A stretch of 64,000 bases of DNA, from positions 12,462,001-12,526,000 of the forward strand of contig OY783221.1 of the NCBI GenBank assembly GCA_963678705.1, read 5' to 3'. Source of the DNA: Panorpa germanica (taxonomy: Eukaryota > Arthropoda > Insecta > Mecoptera > Panorpidae). Every line of letters begins with the position of its first letter. Within the stretch, counting starts at the first letter, position 1. Positions 11,147 to 22,945 of the stretch are shown one piece after another. Below the pieces are notes generated by a model. That model saw only the letters and a program-made list of their open reading frames with translations, searched no databases and had not been told where the DNA came from. The translations under genes were made by a program, and so were the position numbers.

Positions 11147-14007
11147 TTTCTTTAAAAAGTGCTAGTTTTTTTCTGTTTTTGTGTTCAAAAACAAAAATAG
11201 TCCATTTTATAGAGACCATAATTTTATACAATTTGTGTAAAACATTCTTTTGTATATCATATAAATAAAAATTATTGATAATTAAATTCTTTGAAAATTT
11301 GTAATAACTAAAAGCAAAATACTAGATATATATTTATATATACTCGTATATCCATGTATATAGGCAATAAGTGTCATCTGTTTGAACAAGGAGGAACTAA
11401 AGAAATATATTAAATCAAATAAAAAGAAGAAAGTGATGAAGGGTGGTTTTATGGTACAGGTGAATAAGAAAATAAGTGACTGACAGAATGAATATAGGTA
11501 CATAATATCTTTTTAAAATTTCACCAAACTGAATCTACAAAAAAAGAAATGTTAAAACATTATTACTCTCTGAGTCCCAGTCAAGTAGACGCTGGTAAAA
11601 GATATGTATATTCTAAAAGATATTATATTTCTAGAATTAACTTATAAAAGCTTTTTTGTGAAATGCAATAGGAGACTGGCAGGTGGGGTTAACGACTGAA
11701 TTGATATATTTCTTTACAGAGAGATTATACAAAAATGAATATATCTATATACAGAATATTATTTGTATAGCATCGCAAGAATTTAAATTAATTTTTGGTG
11801 AAACTCAGACGAATCAAAATTTAATTTATTTTTATCATAATGTTCAAAAATTGTTATATTTATTATATTGTATAAAAGAAAGTTTTAAAAGCTTGAGCAA
11901 ATTATTGGGTTTGAGTTTTTTGCAATAGGGTTTTGCGAAATGTGCGCACTTCGAAATCGCATTATCAGCGTTGAATTTAGAAGGTCATTAATCAAATGGG
12001 GGCTCTAATTATTGGTGGTACGTTCAAGACTCTGCAAGTGGTTCCTTGATGAATCAGATGATATATATTAATCGAAAGAATAGGGCGGGTTCACCATTCC
12101 AATATATTTTAAATAGAAGTGATTGAAAAAAATTCTAAAAAAAAAATATACGCTTAATAAATTGATAATGTGTATCATATTTATCTAAAGTCCACTAGAT
12201 ATATTATGTAAGAAGTCAGTTGCTTTTATTCTAAGTCCTTAAAATAAGAAAATATTTCGATTACTGTTTAAGTAACCGCCATTTCCCATCTTTCTCTACT
12301 CTTAAAATACGTAGAGATGAGGTGAATTAAAATTTTTTTGAACCTAGGTCAACTTTAAATTTTATTAATTTTATTATGTAGTGAAAGATAACTTTTAAAC
12401 TTTATTTCATTTTTTATTTATTTATATTAAAGCACAATATATTAAGTTCATTGTGTGAAAATTTGAAATTGATTGGAGTAAAACTGTCGGAGATATAGAG
12501 TTTTAAGTTTTCACCTCTGTGGTCTGGTTTCCTCTTTCTTTGAAACTTTTAATCGCGTTTTTCTCACAAATAGATTTTTCAGAGTCGGTGCCCTTTCTAG
12601 CTCAAAATCTACTTGACCGATCCTTTTGAAATTTTGCACACTCTTTCTTTACATAAATGCCGAGGTAACGCTGTCGAGTTTTTTTATAATTTAAATGTAT
12701 TTTAATAACAAAACTTCTGATTTTTTTCATGAGAAATCGATATTTTGACTTCTAAGTACTGTAAAAAATTTAAAATTCAATAAAAAAAAACTCGACTGGG
12801 TTACACGCAGAAACTTATCAACTAATGAAATCATTTTGATTTTTCGATTTCAGAAAATAAAGTAGTGAGTTATAAGGGACACCACAATGAAACATTTTTT
12901 TGTGACGTCTGCGGAGATTCGGACGCATCGGGTGCTTTTCTAATATGACAATCCGTATTATAGAAGGATCTACTTATGTTACACTGTTACATTTAAGATC
13001 CTCAAGATCTTTTAAACGACATCTTGTAATTTAGTTAGAACTAAAATAGTAAATAATTACTTTCCAAGAAAAAATGTGACGTGTAGGTAACTACATCAAT
13101 CAATCACTTTACTTTACCTGGCTGACTGCTTCTGTTGCTCAACTAATGCACAGGTTGTGTTCATAGAACTTTTGAAAAATATAATACAAAGTTTAATAGA
13201 CCAATTTGTAAATGATAATGTATGGAAAAAGTTTATGGTAAACTCATAACATATAGAAAATAACAAAGAAAAGTTTTAGAATAATAATATAGCATAGCTT
13301 TTAGAATAATAATACACTCGTATTCTATAGGAGTTATTACGGGAATTTAAATGATGTTCATTATTACATGCACATAAGTCACTCATTTTCGCGCTCGGTT
13401 TATTTATTTCAAAACAACTCTATGTTTTTAGCTATTATACTATTTACAATTGGGTTGGAAAACATAACTGAATGTATATTAAACTGTACTGAATATTCAT
13501 AAAGTTCGCTATCAAAACCTTAAATATCCAATTCGTTTTATTCAATTCGCAATATTCTAGAAGTTCTTAACAATTGAAACAGTCAGTTTTTTCGCAAAGG
13601 GTAAAAATTTACAAACAATGACTTCAGTTCATTGCTTCCTCACCTTCTTCCCCGCTGCTATTTGCCAACCTTTACAATAACTGTTAAACAAGAGAAGTTC
13701 AAAAGAGATGCAGTATTAAACGTCAAAGCTATAGCAGCTGGTCCGTCGTCCCATAATGTTTCAATATAGTGTCGTGATATAAAACGAAAAATAAATTACA
13801 TTACTTATTATATTCTATTCAGTATGTGACGTCTTCAACTGCTAGGATAACATCCGGAATATTACGCAGTAAAACATAATTCCAAACTTTAAATGAATAT
13901 ATATCCGTTAATTGTTATATATACATTAATTAAGCAATATTTCAATAAAGAAATAAAAACTTGACCCCTAAAAGAGAATTCACAACCCAGTTTTATAAGT
14001 ATTTATT
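11147..14007. other. noncoding, no gene seen
   Basis: AT-rich noncoding sequence. The part from about 12440 to 12900 is slightly less AT-rich and reads like the noncoding body of a large transposon, but I found no second copy here. The frames at 11282-11503 and 11683-11928 are low-complexity and resemble no known protein. Confidence 0.4.
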
Positions 14008-14061
14008 ATATTAATTGTGTGTCTTTCGGCTTTACAAGCAACAGTATTATATTTCCTAATA

Positions 14062-14630
14062 CGAGGCGTGTTTTTTAAGTGAGTACCGTTTTGGAATTAA
14101 AAAAAGACGTGCAAAGATATCGCAATAATTTTCTACATACATCTACTTTTCTACATAATTTCCGTGAATATTGAGGCACTTGTCATAACGTGGCACCAGT
14201 TTTTGAATATCCTCCTCATAAAATTCTGCCGCCTGACTTGTTAACCACTGTATCACAACTGTTTTGACTTTTTTCATCATGCACATTTGTGCGGCCATCT
14301 TTAAATGCTCTCACCCATTTCCTTACCATTCCATCACTCATAATGTTTTGTCCGTAAACTTCACAGATCTCACGATGAATATCGATCGGTTTTACGCCTT
14401 TAGCACTAAGAAATCGTATAACAGCCCGTACTTCACAGTCGGCGGGACTCACGATTGTCGGAGGCATCTTAAACACTCAGTAAACAACGTATACAATGAA
14501 GAATCAGACTGTAATGGCTGTAGAAAAGTAGATTAAGGTACAGGCTTTCATGTAAAAATAAAATTATTGCGATATCTTTGCACGTCTTTTTTTAATTCCA
14601 AAACGGTACTTACTTAAAAAACACGCCTCG
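14062..14630 (-). mobile_element. internally deleted mariner element, complete ends
   Basis: 569 bp flanked by a TA target duplication (14060-14061 and 14631-14632). The terminal inverted repeats start CGAGGCGTGTTTTTTAAGT and remain nearly identical for about 70 bp, differing by about one base, which is long for a mariner. The interior keeps only the N-terminal and C-terminal parts of the transposase. The near-identical ends suggest recent cross-mobilisation by a full-length relative elsewhere in the genome. Confidence 0.9.
14141..14476 (-). pseudogene. mariner transposase, internal deletion
   Basis: The frame opens with MFKMPPTIVSPADCEVRAVI and continues through a helix-turn-helix DNA-binding region (IHREICEVYGQNIMSDGMV, RKWVRAFKDGRTNVHDE), the classic mariner N-terminus. 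At about residue 70 it jumps, out of frame, to the C-terminus (QWLTSQAAEFYEEDIQKLVP, RYDKCLN). The central DD(E/D) catalytic domain, roughly 240 residues in full-length relatives, is gone, so the protein cannot transpose. The terminal repeats around it are intact. Confidence 0.9.
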
Positions 14631-15317
14631 TACATTTCATTCTTATATAAACTCAAACTTAAACTAAACTTAAACTATTCTAGCCTTTTACTTCTACCAA
14701 AAATGCTTTCGGCTTTTTCTTCTCTTGATCCTCTCACTTCATGTTCCCTATTCCTCCTTCATTCTCCCCATTACTCTCTCTACTCTCGACAAACTATCTA
14801 TTATTTTTCCGTATCCTTCCTAACAGCATTTTCCCATCATATACCTCTACTTCTCTTTTTGTCTTTCTTCTTTTTTATATATTTACTTTTAGTGCATCAA
14901 CTTTAAATAGTTATTACCACTTTAAACAATACATACATATTTCTACAATAATTTTTGCATTACATAATTCTTTAATAACAATACTATACTATAATTTCAC
15001 TTTACATTTTATTTTTACAATAACTATAATTTCTTTAATAATTTCAATATTCATTTTCCTTGTGTCTCATTTTTATTTTCCTTATATGGGTTTATTAATT
15101 TTTATTTCAACAACAATTGCACTGACATATGACATAGGAATCGCCGCCACTGCGATGTCTCTTTACTGCATTCCTCGCTTCTTCGAATTGCTTCTGTTGA
15201 AGGAAAACTGTACTTTGTTATTCTGCACTATTTTCCCTTTTGTATTCCAGTTGTTTACTGTTATAATTCAGTCTCCCAGTGTATAACTTTTGATTATTTT
15301 CTTCAGTAACACTTATA

Positions 15318-15425
15318 TGTTTTTATAACCAAACCCAGAAAATATAACTCTGGTCAGTGAATCGAACCTGAAAGCACAGCAGCTTAACGTCAAGCATCAA
15401 TGCTCTCGGCTATTGTGTCATTGTC
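15318..15425 (-). mobile_element. SINE fragment (tRNA-like head)
   Basis: Reverse-complement match to the tRNA-like part of the 45277-45552 SINE. It has the ATTGATGCTTGACG text and a decayed box B (GGTTCGATTCACTGACCAGA). The 3' body is missing. Confidence 0.65.
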
Positions 15426-15715
15426 TTTCTTTTTTGTCTTTCTCACCCGTTTCATCATTGCCAAAAATTAAATCTTTCCTTGCGCTTCCTTCTCTCTTCT
15501 CTTTCTCTTTACCTCCGTCATCCATACTCTTCTTTCCGTTTTCCATGCAATAATTCCTCCAAGCGTAATTCATTTTCCACTTTATCCTGAGACCTTTACT
15601 TAATGTGTTTTTTATTTTTTCCTTTTCCTTCCCGCATATACTGCATATTTTTACTTCTATTTTTCCCAAATACCTACTCCCTCTCTCTTATTTCCCCATC
15701 CTAAATCTAGTAATC
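15426..15715 (-). pseudogene. LINE C-terminal fragment (family A relative)
   Basis: On the minus strand a frame reads VKICSICGKEKE and continues basic and glutamate-rich. It resembles the CxxC half of the C-terminal zinc knuckle of the LINE at 35410-37455 (CRMCGAEDETLEHIKFEC), but the H and last C are lost. It is a more diverged relic of the same or a sister family, broken by frameshifts. Confidence 0.5.
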
Positions 15716-16319
15716 ATTGTCAACCCAATTTTATATATTTAAAGGAAATCTTGCCCGGAAATTCCGTTCCAACCGTTAGTTATTTCTCGGTTTGGTACAC
15801 TATTTGTCAGTTTTCTTTTCTGTTTGTAATGTCTATCGACTATAAATTTCCATAATCTATAAGTAGTAGGGTGAGATGAACCACCCTAAGTACATATTCA
15901 TAACAAAAACAAATTTTCCCAGTATTTTATATTGATAACTAAACTGACAGGGAAATAACAGATTGCATCAGACATTTCAATTCCAAGAAAATGTTGCATT
16001 ATATGCAATATGCTTGCATTATAAGGAACTACGTTAGTACGAGTAAAAAATAAAAACTAACTAAATACGGAAGAAATGGAATGGAATATGTAGAGGCATT
16101 TTAATATTCTATTCCATGTTTCATTGATTCCACTACAGGGCAGCAGGATGCAATGTCTCCTCATTGAGATGCAACAGGCACTTGTAAGAAATTCCCGCTC
16201 AACTGATAAAGATATGAAAATTATTAAGAGCTCGAAATTTGCATATTTTATGAAATATGATTAAGATGTTGACTTATTTAATTTTACTTGCTTTTATAAT
16301 AAATAGTGGGACGCAGCTG
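15716..16319. other. noncoding, no gene seen
   Basis: AT-rich noncoding sequence. No recognisable feature. Confidence 0.4.
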
Positions 16320-16369
16320 AGATGCAATATGTATATATATATATGCAATATGTATATATATATATATTG

Positions 16370-16735
16370 GCACATCTGAAAAGATATCACTTGGTAGAAG
16401 AAGATATGTGCAATTGTGGAGAAGGGGTAGCAGATCCAGAACATTTGATCTTCCAATGTACAGAAACGGAGACCTGCAGAAATAATTTGTGCAGAGTTTT
16501 GGTGAAAAATGGAGTGGAGTTGCCAACGAATATGGAGGAACTACTAAAATATCCGAGGTGGCCAGTGTGCCTAGTCATAGACAGGTTATGGCATAAAGCG
16601 GGGTTGAAAGTTTAGGTAGTAATAATAATAATGAAATGTAAATAGATAAAATGTAAATAAAATAAAGTAAGAAGAGCGAAAAAAGGACCGTGGTCCTAAG
16701 AAGCCCGTGAAGTATTATTAAAGAAAAAAAAAACA
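16370..16735 (+). pseudogene. LINE (family B) ORF2 C-terminus and 3' tail
   Basis: The frame ending at the TAG at 16615 contains LAHLKRYHLVEED followed by a zinc-knuckle-like CNCGEGVADPEHLIFQC (C-x-C-x8-H-x4-C), typical of the C-terminus of jockey/I-type LINE polyproteins. The first residues (repeated QYVYIY) are translated TA microsatellite, not LINE. The 3' UTR contains AAAAAAGGACCGTGGTCCTA and ends in an A-rich tract at about 16735. The same UTR end is at 48838-48895. The copy is severely 5' truncated. Confidence 0.75.
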
Positions 16736-16739
16736 ACCA

Positions 16740-17910
16740 GTAGACAACCTTAACAACCCTTAACAACAAGTAGTGTAAGATTAAAAGAACTATATTTTGT
16801 TCTAAAAACACTTCGTCAAAAAAAGTAATGAAAACCCATAATATATAAATTCTACAAAATATGTTTAAAAATTTCTTCCATATTTTTATTAAAAGAAGAA
16901 ATACACATTCTAGTCCATAAGTACATACATAAAATATCATAATTCCAATTAGAAATAAAAAGTTCATTTTAACTATTTTCAATAATAGCATCAGGTGTTA
17001 CATTTGTTTATATTACAGATCCATCCCACAATAGCATCTGCTTTATATACGATATTTTGGAAAATTCTCCATACCTAATATCAATAACAATTCCAAACAA
17101 CAAATGAAACCTAATCCTAAACAAATATCGCGAATGAAACATAAAAAAATTATTAATCATTAATATGCTTGATTATGCGTCAATTATAATTGACCCTCGT
17201 AAACTCTGATATCTTTACTACTTTATTACATTTTCGAAAACATAAAGTAAACAAACATTTTTGTAATACATCGTTATTTGGAATTCGTGTTATAGGAAAT
17301 AATTCGTGCAAAAAAAAAATTTATTCTTCTCTGTGAACCGTGTTATTACGAATCCGTGTAAAACGAGGGTTAGGTGTACATAAAAACTGTACATTGCACT
17401 GTATCAATATTTCATATATGATTTTATACGACTATTTCACGTTTTATTACAGAACACATTCTCAGATTTAAAATATTTTAGATTTAACAGTTTTATACAA
17501 CTTTTTACATTTATTTACACAATAAATGTCACAGGTCATGAAAATTCTTGAGAAAAATAAATGAATAAAGTTTTTATGAAACATTTTTGTAAAGTTTTTC
17601 TGCAAACACATGACATTCTAACTGTAGTCTGTTCCATTTCCTTTTTACGGAAACTGACGCAAACGGTAAATTCTCTGGAAATGAAATTGGTGATTTCAAT
17701 TTAACTTCTATACCTTGTGGAATATTTCTACTCCTACAAGACTTTAGGTATATCTACTGAGGAAATGTACTGGTATACTTGGTATATCGTACATGCTAAT
17801 ATACCTACAGCGTTTGCTTGGTGGTACGATCTATACAAAATGTAATAATTCGTTGTTTTGGAAAAATGGGCTTGTGAACCTTGATTTAATTTCTATAAAA
17901 TTGTACTATA
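16740..17910. other. noncoding, no gene seen
   Basis: AT-rich noncoding sequence. The 138-codon minus-strand frame at 16575-16991 is leucine/isoleucine/phenylalanine-rich translation of AT sequence with no family features, and it overlaps the LINE tail. Confidence 0.45.
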
Positions 17911-17914
17911 TAGA

Positions 17915-18060
17915 GACCATCCATTAATTACGTCACACGAAAAGGGGGTGGGCGCGATGTGACAAAAGGGGGGAACAGGGGTCGTAAGTTTTGTGATGTC
18001 ACATGTAATCTAAAATATTAAAACTATTTAAACGAAATAAACATTATATAAGTACTAGAG
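17915..18060. repeat. dispersed repeat, copy 2 of 2
   Basis: AGAGACCATCCATTAATTAC followed by GTCACACG and later GTGATGTCACATG. It matches 4480-4620. The opening phrase is of a kind I associate with insect DNA-transposon ends, but the family is not determined here. Confidence 0.55.
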
Positions 18061-18079
18061 CTTACCCCCGTCCCAAGCG

Positions 18080-18790
18080 ACGATTGTCTTTTTGTGTGTA
18101 AATTAAATTTCATTTCAAATTTTAATTTCATTTTCAAATTGAAATATTAAACTCGTTTCATATATTTTACATATAACAACAAATAATGTTTCATATAAAC
18201 TGACTAAAAAAATATATTTTATTCAATTTCTTCATTATTTGACCAACTTTTATTCAAAATTTGGGATTTCTTTTTCGATTTGTAAATTAGGTACCAACAT
18301 TAGTCCATATATAAAATTTCAACTTTCTAGTCCAACTTAAAATAGCCCCCAAATAAAATTTTTGAATTATTATTTTTTAATATCAAAATTTGAGTTTTCT
18401 CCAAAGTTTCATACTGGGCCCCGTAATTTTTTCAATGCCCCCTTTTTTAATTTTTCTATTTCTAATTTTCAAGAATATCAGCATTGAACACCGTAATACG
18501 TAATATGTAAAATTCAACTTTCTATCTTTTACGAATTAAAAGTTATAAAGCAAAAACTTTTTTTTTACTTTTTCCAAAATTATGGGTTTCCAGAAAATTC
18601 AGAGGAAACTCCGAGGACGTCAAAAGTCTTAGAATTTTTTCTGTCTACGAAATAGGAAATTTTCGTAAACATTGTAGGAGCCGTTTTCGAGCTACCATAC
18701 AAAATTCAGTACCAAACATAGAAACAAGTCAGATACACCTGGAACATTATAACATAGGAGGTTATTCTAAAGTTTTCAATTGTTTGTTTG
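18080..18790 (+). repeat. ~700 bp noncoding dispersed repeat (family N), longest copy
   Basis: A long AT-rich noncoding repeat. Its first part (18080-18440) recurs inverted at 27395-27790. Its later part (18580-18780) recurs directly at about 48150-48370. Shared phrases are AAATTAGGTACCAA followed by TTTCAACTTTCT, and near the end AGGAGCCGTTTTCGAGC (copy: TGGAGCAGTTTTCGAAC) and CACCTGGA. No ORF or terminal repeat is visible, so the type of element is unknown. Confidence 0.65.
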
Positions 18791-20470
18791 TTGAATACTA
18801 CCTGTTATTCTACTGAATACTACTGATAGACTAATAGAGGCTAGGTACTTTTTGTTGAAAATGCCAAATTATTTTTGTGTGAAATTTCAAAATTTGAAAT
18901 TACCATGCCAGACTAATTATATTTATTCGAACGTCCAAAGGCAAAGGCTTATTAAATTTTCAAAATATGTGACGTCCCAGTAAACATTTTGGAGTAAATT
19001 CTACTTAATTTCTATTACATATCATGAGTTTTTTGTCTGGAACACGTTCGTTTTCTATTCAGTCGTTCATAGGAAAGGCCCTTTTTATGAGCTACAGAGA
19101 TCGCAACGACGGTTCACTGCTGAATTAAAAGCGGAGTCGGTTTATGATTTATGACCGGAGTTATAAACTTGACACTAGCAGGGGTATAAAACTTAATGGA
19201 ATTCTACTTTTTAGAGTCTGCAAAATATAAAAATTTAAATGAAGAAATAAATAGATGTAATCTTTAGTACGGATCGTGATTTTTTTAATGAATATTATTC
19301 ATCTTCAACAATACTCGTTATATTAGTTTTTTACATTGTTTTGGTGATTCAAACCTCTGTCTTACCATCGCTAGGTACTATCTTCGTTTATATACATTCT
19401 ATTCGGGGATTGAGGGAGATAGCGTCTGTCTATTACCATTAAAGAAATATTTGTTGAAAAAGGATAGCATATACTTTAAATATCTGTACTGGACGAAATA
19501 TTATACAAGTATACAAGTGTAACGGTGAAAAATATATTTTACTTGTCTAACGCATCTCGTTTCTCTCTCACTTTGGAATAAATGAGATGAAAGTGAACTT
19601 ATAAAAAATATATCCATGTGGGAAAGAAACAGAAATCCTTAATGAATGATGTTGGAAAAAGAAAGAATATTATTATGAAAAACTAACACAAAATCTGTGA
19701 CAGGTAGAGAACTTGTAAAGCGTTAGAATAGAATTGTACGAGTGACTCGAACTTCACCAAATAGGGCACTTCACCAAATTGTTTACTGGGGTCTCAGCAA
19801 GTCCAGAAAGTATGACAAGCATTGGAAAGGGATCAAAAAGCATAACATTTTATAAATCTAAACCTTCTGTTACTTATCAGTACATAAAGTTATTAACTTA
19901 ATAAATTATAACTTAAAATATGTGCAGACATATTTTTAAAAGCTCAAGTCCATTAATAAGAACGAGCTATTTATAACAAAATAAATTTCTTCTCTTAATT
20001 TGATACAAAATGTCACAAGTATCTTTCAGGACGCGTTACGCGGACGGTTAAATGTTTAGGAGCTTGATGACGTCATTTATCACACGAAATTCGACGCTGT
20101 TCCGCCAGATGAGCAGGGGGTGGATAGGGTGGGGTTAATGTACTCGTACTACCCCGGGTTACACTCTTCAAGTTCAACTAAGTAAATGTATATCTTCGTA
20201 AATGTGTATAGCTGTAGTTTACTTGTAGAGATATATACAACTTAAATTTATATTTATCAGACGGTTTGGTTTCGGTTGCCATGGAAACATACTATTAATG
20301 ACCATAAAATGAATAAGAGAGAGACAGAGTGAGAGAGGAGGGGTAATAACAGCCTATGGCTTAAAAGTCTGATATACGCTCGAATAACTAGCCCAACCAC
20401 AGATTGTGCTCGATTCGAACGTCGGCTTGACGGTCTCTGCCAACATGAGCAGAGTTGCCAGAACTACCTC
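18791..20470. other. noncoding, no gene seen
   Basis: AT-rich noncoding sequence, with somewhat higher GC from 20030 to 20470. No coding frame is supported. It contains an X-box-like motif at 20275-20288. Confidence 0.4.
20275..20288. promoter_or_regulatory. X-box-like motif (possible RFX site)
   Basis: GTTGCCATGGAAAC matches the near-palindromic X-box pattern bound by RFX transcription factors. No gene start is visible nearby, so it may be chance or intronic. Confidence 0.3.
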
Positions 20471-20589
20471 CCCACCTTAAAGTAGTTCCACCGTGAAACC
20501 ACTTTTCGATAGATTTTTTAAAATATCGTTAGTAGGTTAAAGTATCATTCCCACTCACTGTTTTATTTTAGTATTTATTTTAAATGCGT

Positions 20590-20935
20590 AGTCATTCCTT
20601 GCATCATTTTTAATTTAGAAATTAATTTACGTTTTCTTCTAAATTAAAAGAAACTATATAATATTATAAATTTATAACCTCCAAAGTGTGACAATCTGTC
20701 AAAATGCATTTATTTTTACAAACAGTTTAATGTCAGTTTGTCAAAAATAAAGAAATAAAAACAGTTTCTATTACTAATAGTTATTAAAAATAGTAATTTT
20801 AATTATTTTACATACAATTTTGTCCAACTGTCGAACTGTCAAAATATATATTACTAACGACGCATGCGCACCAACTTAATTACCTAAACTTAAATTAAAA
20901 TACGAATGTAACAAGGAATGCAAAATCTGAAATTT
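20590..20935 (+). mobile_element. MITE (CATTCCTTG ends), copy 1
   Basis: About 340 bp that recurs inverted at 56135-56490. Both copies contain ACGACGCATGCGCACCAACT and short inverted ends related to CATTCCTTG/CAAGGAATG. There is no ORF. The two copies are equally AT-rich with many scattered differences, so both are old. Confidence 0.6.
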
Positions 20936-21690
20936 AGATAAGGGGAAGATGGGGGAATGGCGGTCAGTGGGTAATGCCGATATCATCGAAATCTAAAACT
21001 TCCAAAAACATTTCGCTAACGCTACTAGTACCGTCGTCTAGTATACCCGACACCGTCATTTTACATCGCGCGCAGTTAGTTGGATAGCTGTGTAAAAGTA
21101 AGGACGTGTTTTGTTATAAAAAAATTAAAAATTCGATGAAGGTAAGCTTAAAGTGATTTATACCAATGAATATCTTTCTAAATGTCATTTATTACCCACA
21201 TATTAGCGTATCCTATGGGCTTGTTGGATTTCACGAAAGTTCTTTTCGATTAATCAAAAAAACCGTTATCGATTTTTGGGGTAATGGCAGTCATTCTTAG
21301 CGGGTAATAGCGATCACTGAATCTATGCCATTATTGTGAGAGCAAAGGGAGAGTTCTTAGGCGTCAGGATCTGTAGGTAATTTTCATAGTCCAAATATAA
21401 AAATAATAATAATATGTTTGGTTTATTATAAAATAAGAATGTTTTGGTTAATTTTGGTTAAAATATAAAAAATTAAGAACATGTACGTTTAAAGTAAAAA
21501 AAGAGTTATTTTATTTTATTAATTACTTCATTTTAGAAGTAAAGCTGTGTTAATTTACCTACCTAAACATATCGTAACACCATTTGTAACATTATGGAAT
21601 GCTTATTGCATAAAGTATTGCGGATTGAGTAATTTCAAATGAACAGTAATACCCCAATAGTTGACTCATCGAAGTGTTTTAAAAAACGTT
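20936..21690. other. inserted sequence of unknown type
   Basis: It begins GGGGGAATGGCGGTCAGTGG and later repeats the idea as GGGGTAATGGCAGTCATTC and GCGGGTAATAGCGATCACTG. A splice-donor-like GAAGGTAAGC lies at about 21139. It has the look of a transposon 5' region but no coding sequence that I recognise. Confidence 0.3.
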
Positions 21691-22026
21691 AGAAAAATAA
21701 CAAACGCTTAATAGAATTAAAAAAAATATACAGCACTTCCTATTTTGTATTCGAGATATAATAATTTTAAATATAATTTTTTTAAAAGTCCAACACGTTC
21801 TTTTCATGGTCAATAGTAATCCGGTAACGCTGCGCGCAAAATTATCTCAATGGTATAGAATAAAGGAATTTTAAATCTTTGATGGCGCTTATGCATATTT
21901 AATATTGGTTACATATTGCACTATTGACAAGTCATCGTAACCGAAAATATTTGAAAGTAGAGCTGTCTGGATGTTTTGAATTTCTGACTATAGTAAATGT
22001 TATGACTATACTATAGCACGCTCTGT

Positions 22027-22945
22027 TGTATCCTGCATTTTTTCATTAACTACATCATAAGTAACAAACTAAGCTGCTGTACAAATATAATGTCATTCTA
22101 TAAGGATAACAGCATATTCGCCCGGGTATAAATCAACTTACAAGGACATGGAAAATAATATCTCAAAATAAAAAACAAGATCATTTCTCTATGACATATT
22201 TCTGATATGGGTCTTCATTGGTTTTTCTTCACCCGCCATCTTGAAATGAAAATTCCATTACAATTTGCTATGAGATTCAACAGTAGAACCAAAAGTTCAA
22301 GGTGATAAAATAAAATCAAAATATAAGTAAATATTTGTAGTGAAATAATAGTGCTTGAATTGAGCAACAGAGGCGCTGGTGAACACTTGTTAGTGACAGT
22401 TAGGAAACAGAGTGAAATAACAAAACATAAAGTCTCAAGTAACCAATAGCAGTTTGTTTACAACATATGTTTAGTCTTATGTTACAGCGAGGAAAATAAC
22501 ATCGTCGTATACCATATATTGTTCGTGCAGTGTTATGTTTCATGTAACAGTTGGCTGTGATGCTCACAAGGCTAAATGAAGATCTTGAATAAGTCTCTTA
22601 GCTTTTAGTCTCAAGAGATATTTAGACAATCTCATGCTTTACTTAAAGAGACATACCGGAACACTGCGTATATATCACGTAAATATTTTATAAATTTTAA
22701 GGAATTTTTAGTTTTCTTTTATTTTTTCTTCTTCTTATTTTATTAAGGTGTTAACTACTGGATCATATTCCTCGATCATTATACTTTTTATAACATGTTG
22801 ATACTTTTCAATGAAGAACTATGGCACACGCAGTTTTTTTTAACATTTTCCGCATATTATTTTTTACTATTAGCCATATTACCAGGGTGCTATATTAGCA
22901 AAATGCTACATTTTAGTTTTCTTTGTAATTTTTATTTTAACGGAC
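22027..22945. other. noncoding, no gene seen
   Basis: AT-rich noncoding sequence. No recognisable feature. Confidence 0.4.

Larger units (their letters stand above)
14008..14905 (-). repeat. LINE 3' end copy (family A) split by a mariner
   Basis: On the minus strand this matches the 3' UTR and C-terminal coding end of the LINE at 35215-37455. The shared terminal phrase is GTGTGTCTTTCGGCTTTACAA. The copy is interrupted at 14062-14630 by a mariner element, and LINE sequence resumes immediately after it (TACATTTCATTCTTATATAA). The LINE therefore landed first and the mariner later. The long plus-strand frame over 14741-15286 is the antisense of this fragment plus AT-rich flank. Confidence 0.75.
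20477..22026. mobile_element. TTAA MITE, interrupted by nested insertions
   Basis: The left end (TTAAAGTAGTTCCACCGTG, then AAACCACTTTTCGATAGATT) and right end (TGACTATACTATAGCACGCT at about 22000-22020) match the two halves of the 5274-5685 MITE. About 1.1 kb of unrelated sequence, including a second MITE at 20590-20935, lies between them. The terminal TTAA on the right is lost. I infer an old TTAA MITE into which other elements inserted. Confidence 0.55.

Noticed and set aside
14741..15286. 181-codon plus-strand frame, hydrophobic
   Set aside because: It is the antisense of a LINE fragment followed by AT-rich sequence. The hydrophobicity comes from T-rich codons.
16575..16991. 138-codon minus-strand frame
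   Set aside because: Low-complexity Leu/Ile/Phe translation of AT-rich DNA overlapping a LINE 3' tail.
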